Assembly: GCF_004345245.1 (NCBI RefSeq)
Contig: NZ_SLUQ01000016.1
Coordinates: 1 to 64,000, forward strand
Length of the DNA stretch: 64,000 bases
Origin: Rhizobium sp. BK251
Lineage (GTDB): Bacteria > Pseudomonadota > Alphaproteobacteria > Rhizobiales > Rhizobiaceae
Direction of reading: 5' to 3'
A program made the position numbers and the translations under genes. Positions 8,384 to 14,929 of this stretch are shown one piece after another (the stretch's first letter is position 1; every line of letters begins with the position of its first letter). The notes under the pieces are model-generated. The model was not told where the DNA came from and ran no database searches. It worked only from the letters and a program-made list of their open reading frames with translations.

Positions 8384-8836
8384 ATGTCTAACGTTTCGAA
8401 ATCAGGCAGTGATGAAAGCAACAACGCCACTAACCCAAATACCTTCGGGCGATCGGTCGAAAGTCAGGCACAGATGAGAGACGCCATCGCACTGGGTGCA
8501 TCCAGCGCTGACGGCGAGCCCTTGGGAATATATCGCCTAGAGCCTATCGCTTCGAACGATGATCCGCGTTGGGCGAACTCGCCGGGCCATGGCGTCGTCA
8601 TCGTGGCAGCCCGTACGAGCGGAGATGCTCGGATCGTGGCAGCCAGTCGCGAGCTTGACTTCATGGAAGTTGATGCTGCGCCCGCCGAAGATGTGACGAC
8701 CTTGAACGCCAGTGCGTTTCGAGACGACAAGCTGTACACCGTTATTGAGATTGATAGGGGTCGCACGGACGTCACTCGCGGCGTGTTGCGGGGCGAAATC
8801 TCAGTCGACACGATCAGACCTGTTCAGCCTGACTGA
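8384..8836 (+). CDS. Hypothetical stress-regulated protein (150 aa)
   Basis: ATG at 8384 follows GGAGGGA at 8374-8380. The first 35 residues are polar and probably disordered. The remainder is a compact domain beginning near residue 45 (EPLGIYRLEPIASNDDPRW) with a strand-rich centre (GHGVVIVAARTSGDARIVAASRELDFMEVD) and a C-terminal GVLRGEISVDTIRP. No family is recognised. The perfect EcfG-type promoter directly upstream is the best clue to its role. Confidence 0.65.
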   Translation: MSNVSKSGSDESNNATNPNTFGRSVESQAQMRDAIALGASSADGEPLGIYRLEPIASNDDPRWANSPGHGVVIVAARTSGDARIVAASRELDFMEVDAAPAEDVTTLNASAFRDDKLYTVIEIDRGRTDVTRGVLRGEISVDTIRPVQPD

Positions 8837-9044
8837 GCAAAGCGCCTATGCGCCGGTCTCGTCTTTGCGATTGCTCGAGAGATCGTCATAGCGAAGAAGA
8901 CAAGCTGCGCGGAGTCTGGTGCTTCCGTAGAAGTAAAACTGGGCCTCATCACGGGTGTGTGAACGATCATGCCACCTGCCTGGCAATTCCGTGAAAGCCT
9001 TGCCTCATGTGTCCGTAAGCATTGCAGATCCACTCTGACACCAG

Positions 9045-9398
9045 TCAGCGAACCTTCTCCGTCCCGCTCGGCGTCGTGATCATCGTTGGCCCGCCACCAT
9101 TGCCTTCAGGCGTGGGATCGCGATCCGTAGCTTCCGGAGGCCTGCTTCCCCCGCCCGCTGGATTGTTATCGAAGGTACCTGAACCTTGCGGCTGGGCGTT
9201 GATTGGGTCGGGTTTTGTCGACGAGGTCTGCGGATCATTGTCGATACTCTCGCCCCAGAACTCTGATACGCCCCAGGCGATCGCTGTCAGGACGAGGGCA
9301 CTTACCAGCACGATAAGCACTGGCATGCCTCGCCGGCCTTGCCTGGCTTCTGTTGCGGTCTCCGTCACCGGCTCGGGCGCGCGGCCATTTGAATCCAT
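9045..9398 (-). CDS. Hypothetical membrane-anchored protein (117 aa)
   Basis: The start at 9398 is set by AGAAGGAGACGC before it; the longer frame lacks a ribosome site. The N-terminus is basic and polar. One transmembrane helix follows (about residues 26-46, MPVLIVLVSALVLTAIAWGVSEF). The C-terminal 65 residues are low-complexity and rich in proline, glycine, asparagine and aspartate, probably an extended periplasmic tail. Short tail-anchored proteins of this kind are common and uncharacterised in rhizobia. It has an EcfG-type promoter (9433-9457, reverse strand). Confidence 0.65.
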   Translation of the reverse strand: MDSNGRAPEPVTETATEARQGRRGMPVLIVLVSALVLTAIAWGVSEFWGESIDNDPQTSSTKPDPINAQPQGSGTFDNNPAGGGSRPPEATDRDPTPEGNGGGPTMITTPSGTEKVR

Positions 9399-9432
9399 GA
9401 CGATGCGTCTCCTTCTAAAGTTTTGGGCCCCT

Positions 9433-9457
9433 AACCCCCGCGCTCTCCAAATGTTCC
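9433..9457 (-). promoter_or_regulatory. EcfG/RpoE2-type stress promoter for the gene starting at 9398
   Basis: On the reverse strand GGAAC (9457-9453) is followed by 16 bases and GGTT (9436-9433). Both elements and the spacing match the stress consensus, 34 bases before the start codon. Confidence 0.7.
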
Positions 9458-9821
9458 CTCGCTCCAAAAGCTACTAGGAACACATGTTTCGCGACATGTC
9501 GCGTCAGCGCTTCCGGTTAAGGAAACGGGTTGGCGGGCCGAGATGGCCAACCTGCGCCACGCCTCCATCGGCGCAACCACGCGCAAGAAGTGCTGAATGA
9601 GCACGAAAGCCAGGCCCTTTCGGTCGAATGTCGCGAGGAATCCAGCGTCAAGATCCCGGCGGTTCCTCCTGTGCTCGTTCAAGGGTTAGCCTCGAAATGG
9701 CGACTGACATCCGGCGGTTCCTGAGTTGCGTCGACGCGCAAACGCTCGGATCACTTATGCTTGAATGAGAGTGCGCCGGGGTTGAATTTATTGGGTGGGT
9801 CGCCTTTTTTTGGTAGTGCCT
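9458..9821. other. Intergenic DNA left of the IS21 element
   Basis: No supported gene lies here. The 3' scrap of the interrupted DUF2934 gene begins at its right edge (9822). Confidence 0.5.
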
Positions 9822-9836
9822 TCAGGGATGGCACGT

Positions 9837-9841
9837 GGCGC
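9837..9841. repeat. Target-site duplication GGCGC, left copy
   Basis: GGCGC directly abuts the left end and recurs at 12175-12179 beyond the right end. IS21 elements typically make duplications of 4-8 bp. Confidence 0.8.
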
Positions 9842-9876
9842 TGTCAATGCCGCGTGAATTTTCCTCAGAAGTGCCG
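9842..9876 (+). repeat. Left terminal inverted repeat of the IS21 element
   Basis: This 35-base end matches the reverse complement of 12140-12174 at 24 positions, including TGTCA at the tip and GTGCCG at the inner end. A further related motif (ATTCCCCAATTATGCCG) follows at about 9884-9900. Confidence 0.8.
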
Positions 9877-9892
9877 AAGTAAAATTCCCCAA

Positions 9893-10774
9893 TTATGCCG
9901 ACGGGGTTGCCAGGGAGAATTGGGTATTTTTGGGCGGCCGACCGCGAGGCTTTTGAGGTGGAGCAAATGCCGGCGGCGCAATGAGGGCTTTGGAGCGAAC
10001 GTGCTCCGGCATCAGCTCAGCATGCTGTCGCAATCGATAGCTGGATCCTTCGATCTGCACGACGACCGCATGGTGAAGCAATCTGTCGAGCAGCGCGGTG
10101 GCGACGACGGGATCTCCGAACACATCGCCCCATTCTGCAAAGCCGCGGTTTGATGTCAGGACCATCGCACCACGCTCGTATCGTGCGTTGACGAGCTGGA
10201 AGAACAGATTGCCGCCGCCCTGAACGACCGGCAGATAGCCAATCTCGTCGACGATTAGCAGACTCGGCCTGCAGAAGAAGCGAATGCGCTCCTGCAATCT
10301 GCCTTCCCGCTCGGACCGCGCAAGTGAACCGATCAGATCGGCGAGCGTCGTGAAGTACACGCTCTTGCCGGCCTTCACGGCTTCGACGCCGAGCGCTGTG
10401 GCGAGATGGCTCTTGCCGGTTCCAGGCGGACCAAGAAAATGAACGGCTTCGTGACGGTCGACGAAGCCGAGTTGCGCTAAGGTGAGTATGCGATCGCGGT
10501 CGAGCGAAGGCTGGAAGGTGAAGTCGAATCCCGCGAGCGTTTTGATGGTTGCAAGCCTGCCCATCCTCAGGGCGGTCTTGATGCGGCTGTTCTCGCGCAG
10601 GGTCAATTCTTCGGACAGGAGGATATCGATGGCTTCAAGCGCCGAGAGCTCACCATGTTCGAGACGTCGAACGACATGGTCGAGTGCTTCCAGTGCGCGC
10701 GGCATCTTCAGGCCGACGAGATCATGTCGAATACGATCGATCATGGAGGGGATGGCATCGAGTGCCGCGCTCAT
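9893..10774 (-). CDS. istB: IS21 helper ATPase IstB
   Basis: The 293-residue AAA+ ATPase of the IS21 family shows a Walker A motif at 115-122 (GPPGTGKS), a Walker B LLIVDEIGYL, and the family stretch RYERGAMVLTSNRGFAEWG. It assists the IstA transposase by ATP-dependent assembly and target selection. It overlaps istA by 4 bases, typical of translational coupling. The C-terminal tail after LMPEHVRSK is proline- and lysine-rich and slightly longer than in many relatives. Nothing suggests inactivation. Confidence 0.93.
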   Translation of the reverse strand: MSAALDAIPSMIDRIRHDLVGLKMPRALEALDHVVRRLEHGELSALEAIDILLSEELTLRENSRIKTALRMGRLATIKTLAGFDFTFQPSLDRDRILTLAQLGFVDRHEAVHFLGPPGTGKSHLATALGVEAVKAGKSVYFTTLADLIGSLARSEREGRLQERIRFFCRPSLLIVDEIGYLPVVQGGGNLFFQLVNARYERGAMVLTSNRGFAEWGDVFGDPVVATALLDRLLHHAVVVQIEGSSYRLRQHAELMPEHVRSKALIAPPAFAPPQKPRGRPPKNTQFSLATPSA

Positions 10775-12036
10775 GGGCGGTTCTCCTGTGCCAGGACTTT
10801 GCCGACGGCGTCGTAGAAGGCTAGCGACCGCTGTAGCACAATGTCGCCAGCGGGTTTGATGACGATGGCGTCGTCGCGCGTCCTGGACCGGCGTTGCGGG
10901 GCGAATGCTCGTCGATGGTCAGGATGAACCCGGCGCTGCTTGCGGCCCTCCAGGACGGGATGGGCTGCGATCAGCGTGCCGTTCTCGAATATGCGGATCT
11001 CATCGGCGAGAGAATGGACTTCCACCATTCGACTGTGGGTCGCATCCGGAACGCTGTAGGTATTGCCGCCGACGCTGACCATGCCCTCCCTAGATACCCG
11101 GCGCTCCAGCTTCAGAACGGATTTGAATGGTGCCAGAGGTAGCGGTCGCAGGTGCTGGCGCTCCTCTGCAAAGGCTTCATTGACGACACGCAGGATGGTG
11201 GCGTGCTTCCTTGGATTGGCGACGGTATCGAGCCAGTGTCGGAGCTGAGCATTGAGATCATCGAGGTTCTGAAATGAGCGTGCCAAGAAGAAGTCTTCGC
11301 GGATATAACGGAACGGCCGCTCGACCTTGCCCTTCGTTTTGGCACGATAAGGTTTGCACGCCTTCGGGTGGAAACCGTAGTGGCGGGCCAGGTCGATGAG
11401 TGCGCGATTATAAACGATACCTTCTGTCTGACCTTCGCCGATAACGGCCGTCTTCATTCGATCATAAAGCACTTCCCGCGGAGCGCCGCCAATCGCCTCG
11501 AAGGCCGCGATGTGGCATCGCAGGACCGTCGGCAAGTTCTGATGCATCACGAAGCGAGCCCAGATGAGACGGCTGTGACCTAGCACCATCGAGAACAGCC
11601 AGACGATCCTTGGCGTCATCGGCTCGTCGGTGAAGACGACATGAAACTGAGCGAAATCGACCTGGGCCTGCTCGCCAGGCGGCGTCTCGAAACGAACTTC
11701 GAACCCTTGGTTTGCCGCGGGCCGAACGTCGCGAAGAAAATCCGTCACGGCCGTATAGCCGCCCGCATAACCTCGCTCACGCAGCTCTCGAAATAATCTA
11801 CTGCCGGTCAGACCGGGGTAGGCTTTGACCCGCTCCCGCAGGTATGAAGCGAACGGATCAATGACCGTCGCCCGAGGCTTTCTTGGTCCATAAGCCGGAG
11901 CCTCGAGGCCCCGTTCAATGTATTTGCGCACCGTCTTGCGATCGATGCCAGTTTCTCTGGAAATAGCCGACACCGTCAGCCCCTGCTGATGCAGATCCAG
12001 GATCATGATCGTCTCCCTCAGCTTGATCACCAACAT
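10771..12036 (-). CDS. istA: IS21 transposase IstA
   Basis: The DDE transposase has an N-terminal helix-turn-helix (about residues 8-35, QQGLTVSAISRETGIDRKTV). Its catalytic core carries the aspartates in GEQAQVDFAQ and VLYDRMKTAV and the glutamate in KGKVERPFRYI. A C-terminal SH3-like part follows (VSVGGNTYSVPD). The start at 12036 (MLVIKLRE, 421 residues) is chosen because GGAAGGGG precedes it and relatives begin near here. The frame stays open upstream to 12138 only because it runs through a large palindrome. It is intact and followed by istB. Confidence 0.9.
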   Translation of the reverse strand: MLVIKLRETIMILDLHQQGLTVSAISRETGIDRKTVRKYIERGLEAPAYGPRKPRATVIDPFASYLRERVKAYPGLTGSRLFRELRERGYAGGYTAVTDFLRDVRPAANQGFEVRFETPPGEQAQVDFAQFHVVFTDEPMTPRIVWLFSMVLGHSRLIWARFVMHQNLPTVLRCHIAAFEAIGGAPREVLYDRMKTAVIGEGQTEGIVYNRALIDLARHYGFHPKACKPYRAKTKGKVERPFRYIREDFFLARSFQNLDDLNAQLRHWLDTVANPRKHATILRVVNEAFAEERQHLRPLPLAPFKSVLKLERRVSREGMVSVGGNTYSVPDATHSRMVEVHSLADEIRIFENGTLIAAHPVLEGRKQRRVHPDHRRAFAPQRRSRTRDDAIVIKPAGDIVLQRSLAFYDAVGKVLAQENRP

Positions 12037-12075
12037 TCCCCTTCCGACCATCGGAAGGACTATCGGCGATGACGC

Positions 12076-12115
12076 GCCGCCGGTCTTCCGGGGCGCGCCC
12101 CGGAAGACCGGCGGC
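12076..12115. repeat. Perfect 40-bp palindrome inside the IS element
   Basis: The two 20-base arms are exact reverse complements with no spacer (left arm begins GCCGCCGGTCTTCCGG; centre GGCGCGCC). It lies between the right IS end and the istA start, where it would form a very stable hairpin in any transcript reading into the transposase gene. Confidence 0.9.
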
Positions 12116-12139
12116 CGCAGCACCTGGGGAAGATTCAAA

Positions 12140-12174
12140 CGGCACTATTGGGGAGTATTGCTCCGGTACTGACA
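12140..12174 (-). repeat. Right terminal inverted repeat of the IS21 element
   Basis: Read on the reverse strand from 12174 it begins TGTCAGTACCGG and ends ATAGTGCCG, pairing with the left end at 9842-9876 at 24 of 35 positions. Confidence 0.8.
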
Positions 12175-12179
12175 GGCGC
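12175..12179. repeat. Target-site duplication GGCGC, right copy
   Basis: This is the right-hand copy of the 5-bp duplication, matching 9837-9841 and marking the exact insertion point. Confidence 0.8.
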
Positions 12180-12319
12180 GATCTTCGCTCAGCTCCCGAT
12201 CGGCCCGCGCCCAAGTGACGCTCGTGTTCACCTTCCGGTTTTCCTTCGGCTTTCCAGATCTCCTGCGCACGACGCCTGATCTGTTCGGTATCTACGCGCG
12301 GCGTCCTCTCTTGCTTCAA
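12175..12319 (-). pseudogene. DUF2934 gene broken by a frameshift and by the IS21 element
   Basis: From a TTG at 12319 the frame reads a DUF2934 N-terminus (RRRAQEIWKAEGKPEGEHERH). One extra T then shifts the frame. Removing it restores WARADRELSEDRA, the expected family continuation (H-W-x-R-A). The IS21 insertion follows immediately. Rejoining across the duplication adds only ACG TGC CAT CCC TGA (9836-9822), so the original protein was about 55 residues. DUF2934 proteins are small and of unknown function. The frameshift may predate the IS or be a sequencing error; the IS interruption is certain. Confidence 0.75.
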
Positions 12320-12340
12320 CTGAAGTCTCTCAGGGGAGCG

Positions 12341-12556
12341 TCAGGTCGCCGGCTTGACGTCATGGAAGCCACTCGCCTCGGCGGCTTTCAACGCTGCGTC
12401 GCGAGCAGCCCGAAGTCTCTCGGTCTTCTTCAGTCGCTCCTCCCTCTCGCGTTCGATCTCGGACATGGCGATTCGATGCGTCGCCTCGAATCGTGCCTGT
12501 CTTTGCGCGCCGGTCAACGAAACGCGGCTCTGTCTTTCGTGTTTGTGATGCTGCAT
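12341..12556 (-). CDS. Small charged helical protein (71 aa)
   Basis: The frame encodes a basic, mostly helical protein (SEIEREREERLKKTERLRA in the centre) with no membrane segment. It ends 21 bases before the broken DUF2934 gene on the same strand, so both may have formed one unit. Similar short E/R-rich proteins occur beside DUF2934 genes in rhizobia, but no function is known. No good ribosome site precedes the ATG at 12556, so the call and the start are uncertain. Confidence 0.45.
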   Translation of the reverse strand: MQHHKHERQSRVSLTGAQRQARFEATHRIAMSEIEREREERLKKTERLRAARDAALKAAEASGFHDVKPAT

Positions 12557-13069
12557 TCATGAGGAGCTAGTCGGCACCGTCCACCAGACAAGGTTTTCGT
12601 CCGGTAGCGTACGTTGTTCAATCACGGGCCGTCGCAGATACATCCCCGACGAACTCGTCGGCCCGTCTGCGACGGTCGCGCAAACACAGGAAACACCAAG
12701 ACAGGGCGTGACTTCTTCTTCCTCGATGTGAGGTACCTACACAGGTCGTGTATGAGCGGAGGGCTGTTGTCGTTGAATGGCAGATCGTAGGTCAGCAGGA
12801 ATCCCGAGGCGGATCATCGAATTCACGAAATGGAGAATTCAGACCTCGCTAATTGCCTGAAGAAAGTGCCTTATGTCTGCGATCAACAGGGGTGCTCGGC
12901 CTGGAAAACCTTCATGCTGCAACGTCGCATCCGGCATTGAACGCCTCCAGGAATAAAAGCATCGACCCCCAGGGGATCTCTCACGAGACTATAGCATCTG
13001 TAGCCTCAAAAGAAGCGATCCCCAAACGACGACCTTTGCGATGAAGAGGAAGCAGGCCTCTTCGGCCGG
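12557..13069. other. Intergenic region with no convincing gene
   Basis: About 510 bases between two reverse-strand genes contain only short frames without ribosome sites. I see no promoter or repeat that I can name. Confidence 0.5.
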
Positions 13070-13666
13070 TTACTGCCCGCTTTCGTCGTGCCGGGCAGTT
13101 TCCAGGAACGACTCCGTGTCGACGATCTTGACCTGAACTGAGAAACGCTCGCCAAGCAGATCAAGCGAAGCGTCGTGGGTAAGATCTGCGCCACTGCAAA
13201 CTGCGTCCTTCAATATCCTTACATAGTAGCCGAGGTCAACGGCACCGAGGACCGCAGCGAGAACGCAAACGTCAGTCTCGCCTCCGCTAACCGCGATCGT
13301 GTCCACACGCTCTTCCTGAAGGATGCGATGCAGCCCTCCACTGACCCACGGTGAATAGGTCATCTTGTCGAATATTCTGGCTGGTGGAGCGAAGCATCGC
13401 AACTCGGGGACGAGATCCACGAGATTTCGGTTAAGATGCTCAAGCGTCATCTCTTCCCACTTGACATAGTAGTCTATCCACGAGCCTGACATCTGGTCCG
13501 CAGTCGCGGGCGGCACGAACCGGGTAAAGATCGTCCGCTGCGGATGACGGCGTGCGACTTCGACTACGGCGGGCGACACCTTGGCCATCCACGCGACGTG
13601 CCACGGGGTCTGTTCAGCAAAGATTCTCTGCATGTCGATGCAAAGGTGGATCCAATTGCCACGCAT
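13070..13666 (-). CDS. Isochorismatase-family cysteine hydrolase
   Basis: The 198-residue protein has the catalytic triad of the isochorismatase-like hydrolases: D11 (LCIDMQRIF), K101 (FDKMTYS) and C134 (SGGETDVCVLAAV). Family members cleave amides or vinyl ethers (nicotinamidase, N-carbamoylsarcosine amidohydrolase, isochorismatase). The substrate here cannot be assigned, although a nucleophilic cysteine favours an amide. The start at 13666 follows GGGAGTGAGGAC; the frame is open for another 85 codons upstream without a ribosome site or family similarity. It lies alone on this strand. Confidence 0.85.
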   Translation of the reverse strand: MRGNWIHLCIDMQRIFAEQTPWHVAWMAKVSPAVVEVARRHPQRTIFTRFVPPATADQMSGSWIDYYVKWEEMTLEHLNRNLVDLVPELRCFAPPARIFDKMTYSPWVSGGLHRILQEERVDTIAVSGGETDVCVLAAVLGAVDLGYYVRILKDAVCSGADLTHDASLDLLGERFSVQVKIVDTESFLETARHDESGQ

Positions 13667-13954
13667 GTCCTCACTCCCGGCACAATTTGACTGCGAACTG
13701 TTGGCGAGCACTGTGGTAGTTCCGTCAGTCAGTCCAGAAGGTCCCCTCCACCAGCCGACAGCCGCCCTGGTTCTCCGCCAGGCATGTACACGTTTGCCTT
13801 TCCATCCAGGGTGCGCGCGTGGAACTGTCTTAAAGAGCATGGGGTCGGAGAAAGACCCCAGCCGAGAAAATCTGTTGCCCCATTTCCAAGGACGAGAAAC
13901 GGTGCTGGAGTGCACCAGCACCGATCCTACCTGGAAGTCGGCAACGGCTCGGGA

Positions 13955-14344
13955 TCACATTCCGTCAACCATCTTGCACGCTTCCATCTTCGCTGCCGGC
14001 GAGGCTGTGGTTTCAACGCTGCCGGTGACGTCAGCATTGTTTTGTGAGGCGCCGGCGGACGAGGCGAGGTTTTTGCAGTCAGCCCGTAGTTGCGCCTGTT
14101 GATCGGCGGTCAAGTTGGCCCAACCGGTCCGGATCTCCTCTTGAGAGCGCAGCTTGCCGCTGCTGTCACTGAAGAAAATCTGGCCGACCTGACCGCTCCA
14201 AAGATCCGGACCCCCGGGGCTCGCCGGCTTGGCGGCATCATTGCCCGGTCCACCTTCGGTCTGAGACCCCTGAGATGACTGAGCAAATGCGCTCGTGGCC
14301 ATCGCCAATGCCAGGGTCGATACAGCAAGCAGCCTGATAAACAT
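13955..14344 (-). CDS. Exported hypothetical protein
   Basis: The 129-residue protein has a clear signal peptide (MFIRLLAVSTLALAMATSAFA, cut before QSS), so the mature part is periplasmic. That part has a disordered G/S/P-rich lead, then a conserved-looking segment VGQIFFSDSSGKLRSQEEI ending in two cysteines (ADCKNL and EACKMV) that could form a disulfide. The start follows AAGGAGG. The family is not recognised. An EcfG-type promoter (14389-14413, reverse strand) lies within a large inverted repeat upstream. Confidence 0.75.
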   Translation of the reverse strand: MFIRLLAVSTLALAMATSAFAQSSQGSQTEGGPGNDAAKPASPGGPDLWSGQVGQIFFSDSSGKLRSQEEIRTGWANLTADQQAQLRADCKNLASSAGASQNNADVTGSVETTASPAAKMEACKMVDGM

Positions 14345-14357
14345 GATAGTCCTCCTT

Positions 14358-14433
14358 TTGCGATTGTCGCGCTTCATTGCTTTGTTCGAACTGCTCAATC
14401 GAACTGATGTTCCCCAGTTCGCGACAATCGCAA
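14358..14433. repeat. 14-bp perfect inverted repeat flanking a promoter
   Basis: TTGCGATTGTCGCG (14358-14371) recurs as its exact reverse complement at 14420-14433, with 48 bases between. The spacer holds a smaller GTTCGA/TCGAAC dyad and the EcfG-type promoter of the exported protein. Confidence 0.85.
14389..14413 (-). promoter_or_regulatory. Probable EcfG-type promoter for the gene starting at 14344
   Basis: On the reverse strand GGAAC (14413-14409), 16 bases, then AGTT (14392-14389), located 44 bases before the start codon. Confidence 0.55.
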
Positions 14434-14659
14434 GAGGAAGCCTATCCGAGGCTTGAACAAGGGCATGGTCAGCAGCGGGCGAGATCCGATGTTATGGGCA
14501 GGCACCTGGGCGCTACGCCATCGGTGTGGGCGACTGCGCCAGCATGGCAAATGACGCCACACCGCGCGCCCTCGCCATCCTTGGATGTTCTGCCGCTTTT
14601 AAGCCCATTTCGACAATTCATTGCTTCACAGGACGTTACAATACGTCGCTATCGTTGAG

Positions 14660-14685
14660 GGAACGGATGGAGGCGAGAGCGTGTT
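14660..14685 (+). promoter_or_regulatory. Probable EcfG-type promoter for the gene at 14707
   Basis: GGAAC (14660-14664), 17 bases, then TGTT (14682-14685), 21 bases before the start codon. It keeps the exact -35 element and the GTT core. Confidence 0.55.
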
Positions 14686-14706
14686 TTCCTATCGAAAGGA
14701 ACCACT

Positions 14707-14916
14707 ATGATCACCGGCCCTCAGTACACGTATTCTGCTTTCACGCTCAATGAGAGCTACGGAATCAGCCTCGAAGAGGCAGAGCGGTTGTTGGCGAGAT
14801 TCAGCAGATCCCGCAAAGAGCTGAACATGCTTCTGGCGGCACGTGGCCGCCCAGCAGGACATCGCCCGGGGGAGTTTGCCACCCCCCTCGAGCGAGTCTG
14901 CTTTGGGGTAGATTAG
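14707..14916 (+). CDS. Small hypothetical protein (69 aa)
   Basis: ATG at 14707 follows AAAGGAACC. The product is soluble, with a helical ISLEEAERLLARFSRSRKELNMLL segment resembling a small helix-turn-helix or coiled helical domain, and a short GEFATPLERVCFG tail. No family is recognised. The upstream EcfG-type promoter supports expression under general stress. It is convergent with the signalling operon ending at 14930. Confidence 0.5.
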   Translation: MITGPQYTYSAFTLNESYGISLEEAERLLARFSRSRKELNMLLAARGRPAGHRPGEFATPLERVCFGVD

Positions 14917-14929
14917 GCGGTCGGGCTTA

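Larger units (their letters stand above)
9842..12174 (-). mobile_element. Complete IS21-family insertion sequence (2333 bp)
   Basis: The element carries istA and istB with a 4-base overlap. It is bounded by imperfect 35-bp inverted repeats that begin TGTCA, and flanked by a 5-bp direct duplication GGCGC (9837-9841 and 12175-12179). Internal copies of a TCCCCAAT-NN-TGCCG-like motif lie near both ends, as in IS21 relatives whose ends hold multiple transposase sites. Both genes are intact, so the element may still be mobile. It interrupts a DUF2934 gene. Confidence 0.92.
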
